This document shows, piece by piece, positions 17,431 through 24,359 of a stretch of DNA of 64,000 bases. A model generated the notes under the pieces. The model ran no database searches, was not told the origin of the DNA, and saw nothing but the letters and a program-made list of their open reading frames with translations. A program made the translations under genes and the position numbers. How positions within the stretch are numbered: position 1 is the first letter of the stretch; each line of letters starts with the position of its first letter. The DNA is from an uncultured Eubacteriales bacterium. GTDB lineage: Bacteria; Bacillota; Clostridia; Oscillospirales; Acutalibacteraceae. The stretch lies in assembly GCA_934466515.1 (NCBI GenBank), contig CAKSLH010000004.1:62001-126000 (forward strand). Direction: 5' to 3'.

Positions 17431-17463
17431 TAAGTCCTGAGAAAAGCTCTCAGGACTTTTTAT
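17431..17463. terminator. Terminator overlapping the 3' end of module 1 regulator
   Basis: agtcctgaga/tctcaggact hairpin followed by T residues on the + strand; its minus-strand reading also ends the XRE gene, whose stop codon lies inside it. Confidence 0.7.
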
Positions 17464-17650
17464 ATTCCATCACATCTTCCACACCGCATTCAAGCGCACT
17501 GCATAATTTATCTATTGTTTTAGTCTCAATATTTTCGTTTGCTTTAAGCCGGCGGACGGTTTTGCTGTCAATTCCGCAGGATTCACGCAGTCGGTAGGTG
17601 GAGAAGCCTTTTAATTTCATAGTTTTCCATAACCTGTCATATACTATCAC
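17450..17650 (-). CDS. Small XRE/Cro-type regulator, module 1
   Basis: 66 residues, GTG start. It consists almost wholly of one helix-turn-helix domain (TYRLRESCGIDSKTVRRLK core) of the short Cro/CI type with an MIVYDRLWKTMK opening typical of that family. Divergent from the SLOG gene of module 1 with 86 bp between starts. That interval holds a consensus promoter and G-run repeats that are likely operators. It probably represses its partner. Repeat copies R1a and R1b enclose the pair. Confidence 0.85.
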   Translation of the reverse strand: MIVYDRLWKTMKLKGFSTYRLRESCGIDSKTVRRLKANENIETKTIDKLCSALECGVEDVMEYKKS

Positions 17651-17663
17651 TTTTTATTCCCCC

Positions 17664-17719
17664 TTGACAATAATTATTATGGGGGTTATAATCTTATTTA
17701 TTAAGGGGATATAATCCCC
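17664..17719 (+). promoter_or_regulatory. Module 1 promoter and candidate operators
   Basis: TTGACA (17664-17669), 17 bp, TATAAT (17687-17692). The direct repeat GGGG(T/A)TATAATC occurs at 17682-17693, covering the -10, and at 17705-17716, 23 bp apart. The second is part of the inverted repeat GGGGAT-ata-ATCCCC (17705-17719). A CCCCC block at 17659-17663 mirrors GGGGG at 17681-17685. These suggest repressor sites for the XRE protein. Confidence 0.65.
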
Positions 17720-17736
17720 ATATAAGGAAGATTTCA

Positions 17737-18105
17737 ATGATAAAGAGAGTAGTTGTGGCGGGAAGCAGGGATTTTAATAATTATCCGGAAGCAGAGAAGT
17801 ATATTGATTTATGTATTTTAAAAATAAAAGGGATGTATTCTCTTGTTTTTGTTTCCGGTAATTGTAAGGGTGCAGATTTAATAGGAGAAAAATACGCAAA
17901 AGAGCATGGTTATGAAATCGAAATATTTCCTGCCGAATGGAAAAAATACGGAAGAGCGGCAGGTCCAATCAGAAACGAAAAAATGGCTGAGATTTCAGAT
18001 TATGTTATTTGCTTTTGGGATGGAAAAAGCAGAGGAACAAAAAATATGATTGATATGGCAAAGAAATTCAATAAACAAATAAGAATAAAAAGGATAGAAA
18101 ATTAG
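17737..18105 (+). CDS. SLOG-fold protein of the YspA/DUF2493 type, module 1
   Basis: 122 residues. The Rossmann-like SLOG signature is clear: VVVAGSRDF after the first strand, VSGNCKGAD after the second, then FPAEWKKYGRAAGPIRN, and FWDGKSRGT before the last helix. SLOG proteins bind nucleotides or nucleotide-derived ligands, and many occur in conflict or stress systems; DprA and YpsA share the fold. No catalytic role can be assigned. The gene pairs divergently with a 66-residue XRE regulator, and both are enclosed by direct copies of repeat family 1. Composition is more AT-rich than the flanking core genes. Confidence 0.88.
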   Translation: MIKRVVVAGSRDFNNYPEAEKYIDLCILKIKGMYSLVFVSGNCKGADLIGEKYAKEHGYEIEIFPAEWKKYGRAAGPIRNEKMAEISDYVICFWDGKSRGTKNMIDMAKKFNKQIRIKRIEN

Positions 18106-18120
18106 TTTGTTGTTAAAAAA

Positions 18121-18360
18121 GAAATACCCCTCAGCCGCGCATAAAGCGCGACAGCTCCCCTCTATATGCTGACGCATAAGAAGGGAGCCTTGCTTTAGAC
18201 TGTGCTGAAACCAAAGCTTCCCCTTTAGACGAAATGTCCGCGACAGCGGACAAAAGGGTTCCCGTCTTCCGGAGGAAAAAGTGTCAAAGCGTAGCCCTTG
18301 ACGATAGGGTTTGGTTATATCAAGTGCCGACAGGCACACAATGGTCTAATATCTAACAAC
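18121..18360 (+). repeat. Hairpin-chain repeat, family 1, copy R1b (right flank of module 1)
   Basis: Same order and orientation as R1a but with different hairpin stems (cgcgcataaagcgcg, atgctgacgcat, gtgccgacaggcac). An extra block between the two arms of the ccccttt hairpin contains tgtccgc-gacagcggaca and gggttcccgtcttccggagg. It ends with heptamers (tggtctaatatctaac). The heptamer arrays of module 1 lie on its outer edges. Confidence 0.88.
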
Positions 18361-18370
18361 ACACAGCAAG

Positions 18371-18407
18371 AAAACGGCTGCGGATATTTCCGCAGCCGAA
18401 TTTTTTA
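18371..18407. terminator. Bidirectional terminator
   Basis: aacggctgcgga-tatt-tccgcagccg followed by TTTTTT on + and TTTT on minus. It can end both transcription through module 1 and the minus-strand RNA candidate that starts near 18651. Confidence 0.75.
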
Positions 18408-18651
18408 TGTCATTTATATGTAAATGTTTAACATTATTCAATTTTGGTTTTCCGAAAATTTAATTGTACATTGGACCCACCCGTTCTGTTTATTTGATTT
18501 GACACATTCTTTTTAACAGAATCATTTTAATCACCTTAAGTTTTCGGTATTTTTTGGTTTACAGGGTTAATTGCCCATCGGACTCAATCCTTTCGAAATT
18601 TTGCGGGGTTTAAGCTGAACTCTTCTTTGGACTCACCTCTTTCTTTTTTCT
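18371..18651 (-). ncRNA. Noncoding RNA candidate of about 280 nt
   Basis: A perfect minus-strand promoter (see the next entry) starts a transcript near 18651, and a strong hairpin ends it near 18371. No frame longer than about a dozen codons follows a plausible start. The 5' part has regularly placed blocks, such as gaggtgagtcc and aaggattgagtccgatggg with gagtcc repeated, and a later gggtgggtcc, which look like conserved RNA elements. It does not show RNase P, SRP or tmRNA hallmarks. Clostridia structured RNAs of similar size, such as raiA, are candidates I cannot test here. It fills most of the 720-bp gap between module 1 and the DUF1292 gene. Confidence 0.6.
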
Positions 18652-18657
18652 GTCTTT

Positions 18658-18686
18658 ATTATAATGCACAATTCATCATTTGTCAA
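18658..18686 (-). promoter_or_regulatory. Consensus promoter for the noncoding RNA
   Basis: Read on the minus strand: TTGACA (complement of 18681-18686), 17-bp spacer, TATAAT (complement of 18658-18663). Confidence 0.8.
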
Positions 18687-18828
18687 GTATTTTTTAAAAA
18701 CTTTTGTAAAAAATATTTAAAACGGATTAAAAGAGCGTTTTTTCTACTGCTGAGGCTTGGTTACACTTGACTAAACGGGAAATATATATTAAAATGTAGT
18801 TACAAAATAAAAAGCAGGAGACTAAGCT

Positions 18829-19140
18829 ATGAGTGAAGATATAAAAAAGGAAGATTACGATCCGGATATAATAACCCTTTCCGATGATGACGGCAAAGAG
18901 TACACCTTTGAGGTATTAGATGTCTTGGAGGATGACGATAACCGTTATCTCGCGCTTCTTCCCACCTTTGAGGACCCGAAGAAAATGCTTGAGGATTCGG
19001 GCGAGCTTGTTATCGTCAAGGTAATGGAAGAGGACGGAGAAGAGTATTTTTGCGAAATCGAGGACGATGATGAATACGAAACCGTTGCGGACGCATTTGT
19101 CGACCGTCTTGAAGACTTTTTCGAAATAGACGAAAAATAA
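18829..19140 (+). CDS. DUF1292 family protein
   Basis: 103 residues after gcaggag. Very acidic. The pattern ITLSDDDGKEYTFEVLDVLEDDDNRYLALLP, split here by a beta hairpin, followed by a VIVKVMEEDGEEYF strand and an acidic C-terminal helix, is that of DUF1292 (YrzB-like), common in Firmicutes and often near yrrK/ruvX or ssrS. Function unknown; small and cytoplasmic. It is directly followed by the 6S-like RNA, with its last codons probably holding that RNA's promoter region. Confidence 0.85.
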   Translation: MSEDIKKEDYDPDIITLSDDDGKEYTFEVLDVLEDDDNRYLALLPTFEDPKKMLEDSGELVIVKVMEEDGEEYFCEIEDDDEYETVADAFVDRLEDFFEIDEK

Positions 19141-19152
19141 AATCAGTTTATT

Positions 19153-19345
19153 TCCTGCCCTGTTCGCGAATCGATGCTGTTATAACCCTACAAGCTTTAT
19201 TAAAGGAGTCACGCTTAGGGCGGCAGGCTTGCAGACCTCCCGCGGCGGTGCCGAGTTCGGAAGAAGGGAGCACGAAACCGTCCGGCAGACATCCACCTGA
19301 TTTTTTTCAGGTTATTAAAAGCCGTTACGGCAGGGCGGGATTTTT
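19153..19345 (+). ncRNA. ssrS: 6S RNA (ssrS) candidate
   Basis: An approximately 190-nt noncoding stretch with a closing terminal stem: cctgccctg (about 19155) pairs with cagggcggg (about 19329) with one G-U pair, directly followed by a T run. Inside are gttataaccctacaagct, agggag blocks facing ctccc, and a short acctga/tcaggt hairpin. Size, terminal stem and internal GC-rich arms fit Firmicutes 6S RNA, which binds RNA polymerase holoenzyme. The identification rests on layout and memory of related sequences, not on a covariance search. Confidence 0.55.
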
Positions 19346-19362
19346 TAAAAGGAGTTATCTTT

Positions 19363-19932
19363 ATGAAAAAATCCGTTAAAATTATTCTTATTGTTGTCGG
19401 AGTCATTGCGCTTTTGGCGCTGATTATCGGCGGAGCCTACAACAGTCTTTATTCAAGACAGCAAAAGGTTGAAAAAGCGCAGTCCGATATTTCAACTCAG
19501 CTTCAGCGCAGAGCCGACCTTATTCCAAACTTTGTTTCCTCTGTAAAAGGCTATACAAAATATGAGGGCGAAACCTATAAGGCTGTAACCGAGGCAAGGG
19601 CGTCGGTAGGAAACGCAAAGACTGCCGAACAGCAGGCTGACGCGCATAATGAGCTTAACCGTGCCATTGATGTATGGGTAAACGCGGTAACCGAAAGCTA
19701 TCCCGAGCTTAAGGCGGACACCCAGTTTACCGCTTTGCAGGATGAGCTTGCAGGCACTGAAAACAGAATTGCAACCGCCAGAAAGGATTATAATGACGCC
19801 GTAGAAAAGTATAATTCTTCCGTCGGAAAATTTCCTAAAAATATAATCGCTTCAATGTTCGGATTTGAAAAAGCCGATTATTTTGAAAGCTCGGCTGACG
19901 CGTCAAGCGTTCCGCAGGTAAGCTTTGACTGA
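19363..19932 (+). CDS. lemA: LemA family protein
   Basis: 189 residues, start after aaaaggag. One N-terminal membrane segment (about 7-27) and a long helical domain. LemA motifs are present: the NSLYSRQQKVEKAQSDIS region, LQRRADLIPNFVSSVKGY, and the ending in a WVNAVTESYPELKAD section. LemA proteins have a short N-terminus outside and a helical cytoplasmic or extracytoplasmic bundle; function is not settled. It overlaps the next gene by one base (TGATG) and, as in many Firmicutes, is paired with a TPM-domain protein, so they likely act together at the envelope. Confidence 0.92.
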   Translation: MKKSVKIILIVVGVIALLALIIGGAYNSLYSRQQKVEKAQSDISTQLQRRADLIPNFVSSVKGYTKYEGETYKAVTEARASVGNAKTAEQQADAHNELNRAIDVWVNAVTESYPELKADTQFTALQDELAGTENRIATARKDYNDAVEKYNSSVGKFPKNIIASMFGFEKADYFESSADASSVPQVSFD

Positions 19933-20738
19933 TGAAAATAAATTTTAAAAGATTTTTAAGTCTCTTTGCCGTTATAATTCTTATAATTGTGCCGCTTTGC
20001 GGCTGCAGCATTGAAGAAAGCGGATATCCTAAGGCTACGAGCGACTTTTTCGTAAACGATTTTGCCGGCGTTCTTTCCGACCAGACCAAAAGCGAGATAA
20101 TGTCGCGCTCGGCGGCATTGAGCGAAAATGAAAAGGTCAAGGCGCAGGCGGTCGTAGTAACCGTTAAGGATACGGGCGGCGAAGATATCGCAGATTATGC
20201 TCTTAATCTCGGAAGAGAATGGGGCGTGGGAGATAAGGATAAAAACAACGGCGTGGTTATTCTTCTTGCTACCGAGCAAAGGGAAATTCAGATAAGCGTG
20301 GGCTATGGGCTCGAGGGCGCAATTCCCGACAGCAAGGCAGGAAGAATAATAGATACTTACGGTCTGCCCTATCTTAAGGAAAATAAGTTTGACGCGGGCG
20401 TTCTTGAAATCTACCGCAGTGTTATAAATGAGATCTGCATTGAATACGGGCTTGAATATGACGAAAATTATACGCCTATTGATATGATGCCCTCTTCAAC
20501 GGGCGATGAAGAGGTATCGGCTAAGGATGTTGCGGTTTCGTGGTTTATTCTGATTGTTGTAATCATTGTTTTATCGCTGATTTTCAGAGGAAGAGGAATG
20601 TTTTTCTTCTTCGGCGGACCGAGAGGCGGCGGCTTCGGAGGATTTTCCTCGGGAGGCTCGCGCGGAGGATTTTCGGGCGGCGGTTTCTCAGGCGGAGGCG
20701 GCTCTTTCGGCGGCGGCGGAGCAGGCAGAGGATTTTAA
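19932..20738 (+). CDS. TPM-domain (YgcG-like) membrane lipoprotein
   Basis: 268 residues. A hydrophobic N-terminus ends in a lipobox (PLCGC, Cys about 25). The TPM domain (about 38-165) shows VNDFAGVLS, IAVVTV-like and GVVILLATEQREIQISVGYGLEG strands. A membrane segment follows at about 200-218, then a Gly/Phe/Ser-rich tail (about 225-268). This architecture, gene order and tail are typical of YgcG/BA42-type partners of LemA. TPM domains have been linked to phosphatase activity and photosystem repair in plants; in Firmicutes the role is unknown. Confidence 0.88.
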   Translation: MKINFKRFLSLFAVIILIIVPLCGCSIEESGYPKATSDFFVNDFAGVLSDQTKSEIMSRSAALSENEKVKAQAVVVTVKDTGGEDIADYALNLGREWGVGDKDKNNGVVILLATEQREIQISVGYGLEGAIPDSKAGRIIDTYGLPYLKENKFDAGVLEIYRSVINEICIEYGLEYDENYTPIDMMPSSTGDEEVSAKDVAVSWFILIVVIIVLSLIFRGRGMFFFFGGPRGGGFGGFSSGGSRGGFSGGGFSGGGGSFGGGGAGRGF

Positions 20739-20761
20739 TTTTAAAAAATTAAAAAAAGTTG

Positions 20762-20790
20762 TTGACAAACCGATTTAAGTATGCTATAAT
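20762..20790 (+). promoter_or_regulatory. Consensus promoter of the 5S rRNA gene
   Basis: TTGACA (20762-20767), 17 bp, TATAAT (20785-20790), about 30 bp ahead of the 5S gene. Confidence 0.85.
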
Positions 20791-20821
20791 CTTTTTGTTG
20801 TCCGATAAGGGCAACAAAATA

Positions 20822-20938
<117 letters not shown>

Positions 20939-20942
20939 TTTG

Positions 20943-20974
20943 AAGACCTGATGATTTCTCATCAGGTCTTTTTT
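20943..20974 (+). terminator. Terminator of 5S rRNA
   Basis: aagacctgatga-tttc-tcatcaggtctt followed by TTTT, starting 5 nt after the 5S end. Confidence 0.88.
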
Positions 20975-20978
20975 GAAT

Positions 20979-21176
20979 TTATAAGCTTTCAAATTCGGCG
21001 TCGGCTTTCGGAAGTCCCTGCGCAATATGAGGGAATTCGTTGTCCGAATCCGAGGTCGGCTGAATGTTATAGGTGCCGTATTTGTTCAGCAGATCGAAAA
21101 CATCGTGCGGCTGACCGTGCACCGCCGTTGAAGAAGGCGTCAGCCTTATCTTTTTATTCTTTTTAATTTTAATCAC
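20979..21176 (-). CDS. Small hypothetical protein, 65 residues
   Basis: GTG start; the ribosome binding site is weak (a gggga block about 13 nt upstream). A basic start (IKIKKNKKIR) is followed by a strikingly regular hydrophilic sequence containing HGQPHDVFDLLNKYGTYNIQ and ending with acidic residues. Codon use matches neighbouring genes and the frame is not antisense to another gene, which favours a real gene. I recall similar small Clostridia proteins but no function. It converges on the 5S gene and is divergent from queH. Confidence 0.6.
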   Translation of the reverse strand: MIKIKKNKKIRLTPSSTAVHGQPHDVFDLLNKYGTYNIQPTSDSDNEFPHIAQGLPKADAEFESL

Positions 21177-21244
21177 CCCTGATTATTGTTCCCCTTTTAA
21201 ATTTATAATTTTAGGGAATTTGCTCCAAAGGAGGAAATAAAAAA

Positions 21245-21886
21245 ATGTCCGAAAATTATCAGCTTGTGCTCGATAAAGAAATCGAAAGCATTTTAAAATC
21301 GGGCTTAGTTCCGTCGCTGCTGCTCCATAGCTGCTGCGCGCCCTGTTCAAGCTATGTTCTTGAATATTTAAGCGAGTATTTTAATATAACCGTTTTGTAT
21401 TATAACCCGAATATTTCATCAGTTGAGGAATTTAATAAGCGTGCCGGTGAGCAAAAAAGGCTTATAAATGAAATGAACTTTAAAAATCCCGTTAAGCTTA
21501 AAATCTGCGAATATGATAAAGAGGATTTTTCAGAAATTGAGGCTTTGAGAAAAAATGACCGCGAGGGCGGTAAGGCGTGCGAAAAATGCTATCGGTTAAG
21601 GCTTGAAAAATCAGCCTTATATGCTAAGGATAATAATTTCGATTATTTCACAACTACTCTTTCCATTTCTCCTCTTAAAAGCTCCGAAAAGCTAAACGCT
21701 ATCGGAAAAGAGCTTGCAGAAGTTTACGATGTGAAATATCTGTTTTCGGATTTTAAGAAGAAAAACGGCTTTAAAAGGTCGACGGAGCTTTCAAAACAGT
21801 TCGGTTTATACCGCCAAAACTATTGCGGCTGCTTTTTTTCAAAAAAAGAAGCCGCAATAAGAGAAAAAATCCGCAGTTCGCTTTGA
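21245..21886 (+). CDS. queH: Epoxyqueuosine reductase QueH
   Basis: 213 residues after aaaggagg. The DUF208/QueH signature is present: LLLHSCCAPC near the N-terminus (Cys30, Cys31, Cys34), CEKCYRLRL (Cys112, Cys115) and a late YCGC. These Cys bind a 4Fe-4S cluster and a second metal. QueH performs the last step of queuosine biosynthesis, reducing epoxyqueuosine in tRNA, and replaces the unrelated QueG. Its last codons overlap the -35 element of the serS promoter. Confidence 0.93.
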   Translation: MSENYQLVLDKEIESILKSGLVPSLLLHSCCAPCSSYVLEYLSEYFNITVLYYNPNISSVEEFNKRAGEQKRLINEMNFKNPVKLKICEYDKEDFSEIEALRKNDREGGKACEKCYRLRLEKSALYAKDNNFDYFTTTLSISPLKSSEKLNAIGKELAEVYDVKYLFSDFKKKNGFKRSTELSKQFGLYRQNYCGCFFSKKEAAIREKIRSSL

Positions 21887-21911
21887 CATAATGAATGCAG
21901 TATGCTATAAT
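21883..21911 (+). promoter_or_regulatory. Promoter of serS inside the queH stop region
   Basis: TTGACA (21883-21888, overlapping the queH TGA), 17-bp spacer, TATAAT (21906-21911). No T-box elements are seen between this promoter and the serS start. Confidence 0.75.
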
Positions 21912-21953
21912 TAAATAAATATTGTAAATTAAAAAATATCGGAGGAATTTTAA

Positions 21954-23258
21954 GTGCTGGATATCAGATTTATTTGCGAAAATCCGCAGATCGTAAAGGA
22001 TAATATCAAGAAAAAATTTGAGGATAATAAGCTCCCCCTTGTAGACGAGGTCGTTTCTCTTTATAAGGAAAAGTGCGATGCAAACAGCAGGGCAAACGAG
22101 CTCAGAGCAAACAGAAATAAAATAAGCCGTCAGATAGGCGTTTTAATGGCTCAGGGCAAAAAGGACGAGGCAGAGGAAACCAAAAAGCTTGTTTCGGAGC
22201 AGGCGGAGGAATTGAAGGCTCTTGAGAAAAAGGAAGAGGAGCTTGATGTAAAGGTCCGCGAAATTCAGATGAAAATTCCGAATATTGTTGATAAAAGCGT
22301 TCCTATAGGAAAGGACGACAGCGAGAACAAAGAGGTCAAGCAGTTCGGAGAGCAGACAAATCCCGACTTTGAAATCCCTTATCACACCGATATAATGGCA
22401 CTTTTTAACGGAATAGATAAAGAGGCTGCAGGCCGCGTTGCGGGCGAGGGCTTTTATTATCTTATGGGCGATATCGCGAGAATGCACTCAGCCGTTACCG
22501 CTTATGCAAGAGATTTTATGATAAACAAAGGCTTTACCTATTGTATTCCGCCCTTTATGATCAGAAGCAATGTCGTAACCGGAGTTATGAGCTTTGAGGA
22601 AATGGACGCTATGATGTATAAAATAGAGGGCGAGGACCTCTATCTCATAGGCACATCGGAGCATTCAATGATAGGTAAATTTATTGATACAATAACCCCC
22701 GAGGAGTCTTTACCGCTCACGCTTACGAGCTATTCGCCCTGTTTCAGAAAGGAAAAGGGCGCTCACGGAATTGAGGAACGCGGAATTTACAGAATTCATC
22801 AGTTTGAAAAGCAGGAAATGATTGTTATCTGTAAGCCTGAAGAAAGTATGCAGTGGTTTGATAAAATGTGGAGCTATTCGGTCGAGCTTTTCAGAAGTCT
22901 TGATATTCCTGTAAGAACACTTGAATGCTGCACCGGCGACCTTGCCGATTTAAAGGTTAAATCTTATGATGTTGAGGCTTGGAGCCCGAAGCAGAAGAAG
23001 TATTTCGAGGTCTGCTCCTGCTCAAATCTCGGTGACGCTCAGGCAAGAAGACTCGGAATCAGAGTCCGCGGAGAGGACGGAAAGAAATACCTTGCGCATA
23101 CGCTTAATAATACCGTTGTCGCACCGCCGAGAATGCTTATCGCTCTTCTTGAAAATAATCTCTGCTTTGACGGCGAGTATTACAGCGTTAAGATTCCTGA
23201 GGCTCTGCAGCCTTACATGGGCGGAACAAAGATTATAAAAGCTCTTAAGCGAAGCTGA
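21954..23258 (+). CDS. serS: Serine--tRNA ligase
   Basis: 434 residues from GTG after atcggagg. The N-terminal coiled-coil tRNA-binding arm spans about 25-105 (RANELRANRNKISRQIG onward). The class II catalytic core follows, with motif 2 SPCFRKEKGAHG, the E-K-Q-E switch and motif 3 near NNTVVAPPRMLIALLENN. Full length for SerRS; charges tRNA-Ser in the cytoplasm. Two tRNA-Ser genes are at about 41 kb. The last three sense codons and the stop lie inside the left end of a MITE-like inverted-repeat element, so its extreme C-terminus may have been replaced by the insertion. Confidence 0.97.
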   Translation: MLDIRFICENPQIVKDNIKKKFEDNKLPLVDEVVSLYKEKCDANSRANELRANRNKISRQIGVLMAQGKKDEAEETKKLVSEQAEELKALEKKEEELDVKVREIQMKIPNIVDKSVPIGKDDSENKEVKQFGEQTNPDFEIPYHTDIMALFNGIDKEAAGRVAGEGFYYLMGDIARMHSAVTAYARDFMINKGFTYCIPPFMIRSNVVTGVMSFEEMDAMMYKIEGEDLYLIGTSEHSMIGKFIDTITPEESLPLTLTSYSPCFRKEKGAHGIEERGIYRIHQFEKQEMIVICKPEESMQWFDKMWSYSVELFRSLDIPVRTLECCTGDLADLKVKSYDVEAWSPKQKKYFEVCSCSNLGDAQARRLGIRVRGEDGKKYLAHTLNNTVVAPPRMLIALLENNLCFDGEYYSVKIPEALQPYMGGTKIIKALKRS

Positions 23259-23518
23259 CAAGTTCAAACCCGCCTGAAACAGAGTAATTTCGGCATTTTT
23301 CGGCTTCTCGTCATAGCAAGGCGACAGCCTTGCGTCTTCCTCCGCACCAAAAACTCCTCGAAATTCTTTCCGTTTCAGGTCGGAGAATTTTAAGGTGGAA
23401 AATTTTTGGACTGTGCGAGGCAAAAACGCAGTTAATCCTGTCGGATTAACGAGTATTTTAACAAAGCAAATACGGAAATTTGACCCATAAAATCGGGTTC
23501 GAATTTGTCGGCTTTGCT
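23248..23518. mobile_element. MITE-like element with 25-bp terminal inverted repeats
   Basis: The ends 23248-23272 and 23494-23518 are inverted repeats matching at 21 of 25 positions. The interior (about 220 bp) has no protein-like frame but contains another inverted pair built on cctgaaac...aatttcg. The left end encodes the last residues and stop of serS. There is no transposase, so a non-autonomous element or relic is most likely. No target-site duplication could be settled by eye. This accounts for most of the 350-bp gap before the sortase gene. Confidence 0.6.
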
Positions 23519-23547
23519 TAACAAATACGAAACAAAATAAAAAAATT

Positions 23548-23588
23548 AAAAAATGTTTGCGGCAATGCTATCTTCGCAAACATTTTTT
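23548..23588 (+). terminator. Terminator before the sortase gene
   Basis: aaaaatgtttgcg and cgcaaacattttt arms with a 12-nt loop and T run, ending about 20 bp before the sortase start. It probably ends serS transcription. Confidence 0.75.
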
Positions 23589-23608
23589 GCTGTAAGAGGT
23601 AATGCTTT

Positions 23609-24358
23609 ATGAAAAATAAGAAGACTCTTAATATTATACTTATCGTAATTTCCGGAATTATTTTTGTTGCGGCCACCGCGGCGCTTATTATGCAGTTTGT
23701 GCCGAAGAAAAATAAATATGAAAAATATAAAAATAATTCTTCTGCGTCTTCCGCGGTTGAAAAACCCGACAATCCCGTTGATTTTGCCTCGCTTACCGCT
23801 CAGAATCCCGATGTCTGCGGCTGGATAAGTATAGACGGAACAACTATCAACTATCCGATTCTTCAGAGCGGAGACGATACCGAGGAAAACTTTTATCTTA
23901 CTCATGACCTTGAAAGGAAATATAAATTCGCCGGCAGCGTTTATATTCAAAGGTGCAATAATAACGAATTTTTAGACAGAAATACCGTTATTTACGGGCA
24001 TGACCTTGCCGACGGCACTATGTTCACGCCGTTAAGGAAATACCGCAACGCCGATTTTTTCAAGACAAACGATACAATTAAGATTTATAAAAAAGGCCAT
24101 ATTCTGACCTATAAGATTTTTTCTGCATTTGTTTATGACGACCGCCATATAATAAATTCCTTTGATTTCAGCTCCGAAGAGGGCTATCAGGCGTTTTTGG
24201 ACGAATGCCTGCATCCTAAGTCCCTCGCTAAAAATGTCAGAGAGGATATTCCGGTAACCGTTAAGGATAAAATTATAACCCTCAGCACATGTACAGATGT
24301 TGCAAGCGAAAGATATCTTGTCTGCGCTGTTTTGACCGACGATACCGAAACAAAATAA
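23609..24358 (+). CDS. srtB: Class B sortase
   Basis: 249 residues after aagaggt. One N-terminal membrane anchor (about 8-28), then the sortase fold. Catalytic residues are visible: His131 in YGHDL, Cys228 in TLSTC, and Arg235 in SERYLVC. The INYPILQSGDD and FYLTHDL blocks and the long section between His and Cys place it in class B. These enzymes cleave (N/S/P)PxTG-type signals and attach proteins to peptidoglycan. The SPKTG protein encoded at 15968-17185 is the only candidate substrate in the window. An ABC exporter starts one base after its stop. Confidence 0.92.
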   Translation: MKNKKTLNIILIVISGIIFVAATAALIMQFVPKKNKYEKYKNNSSASSAVEKPDNPVDFASLTAQNPDVCGWISIDGTTINYPILQSGDDTEENFYLTHDLERKYKFAGSVYIQRCNNNEFLDRNTVIYGHDLADGTMFTPLRKYRNADFFKTNDTIKIYKKGHILTYKIFSAFVYDDRHIINSFDFSSEEGYQAFLDECLHPKSLAKNVREDIPVTVKDKIITLSTCTDVASERYLVCAVLTDDTETK

Positions 24359-24359
24359 A

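Noticed and set aside
20540..20752. 70-residue Arg-rich frame over the TPM protein tail
   Set aside because: A frame-shifted reading of the Gly-rich tail; the TPM frame continues without break.
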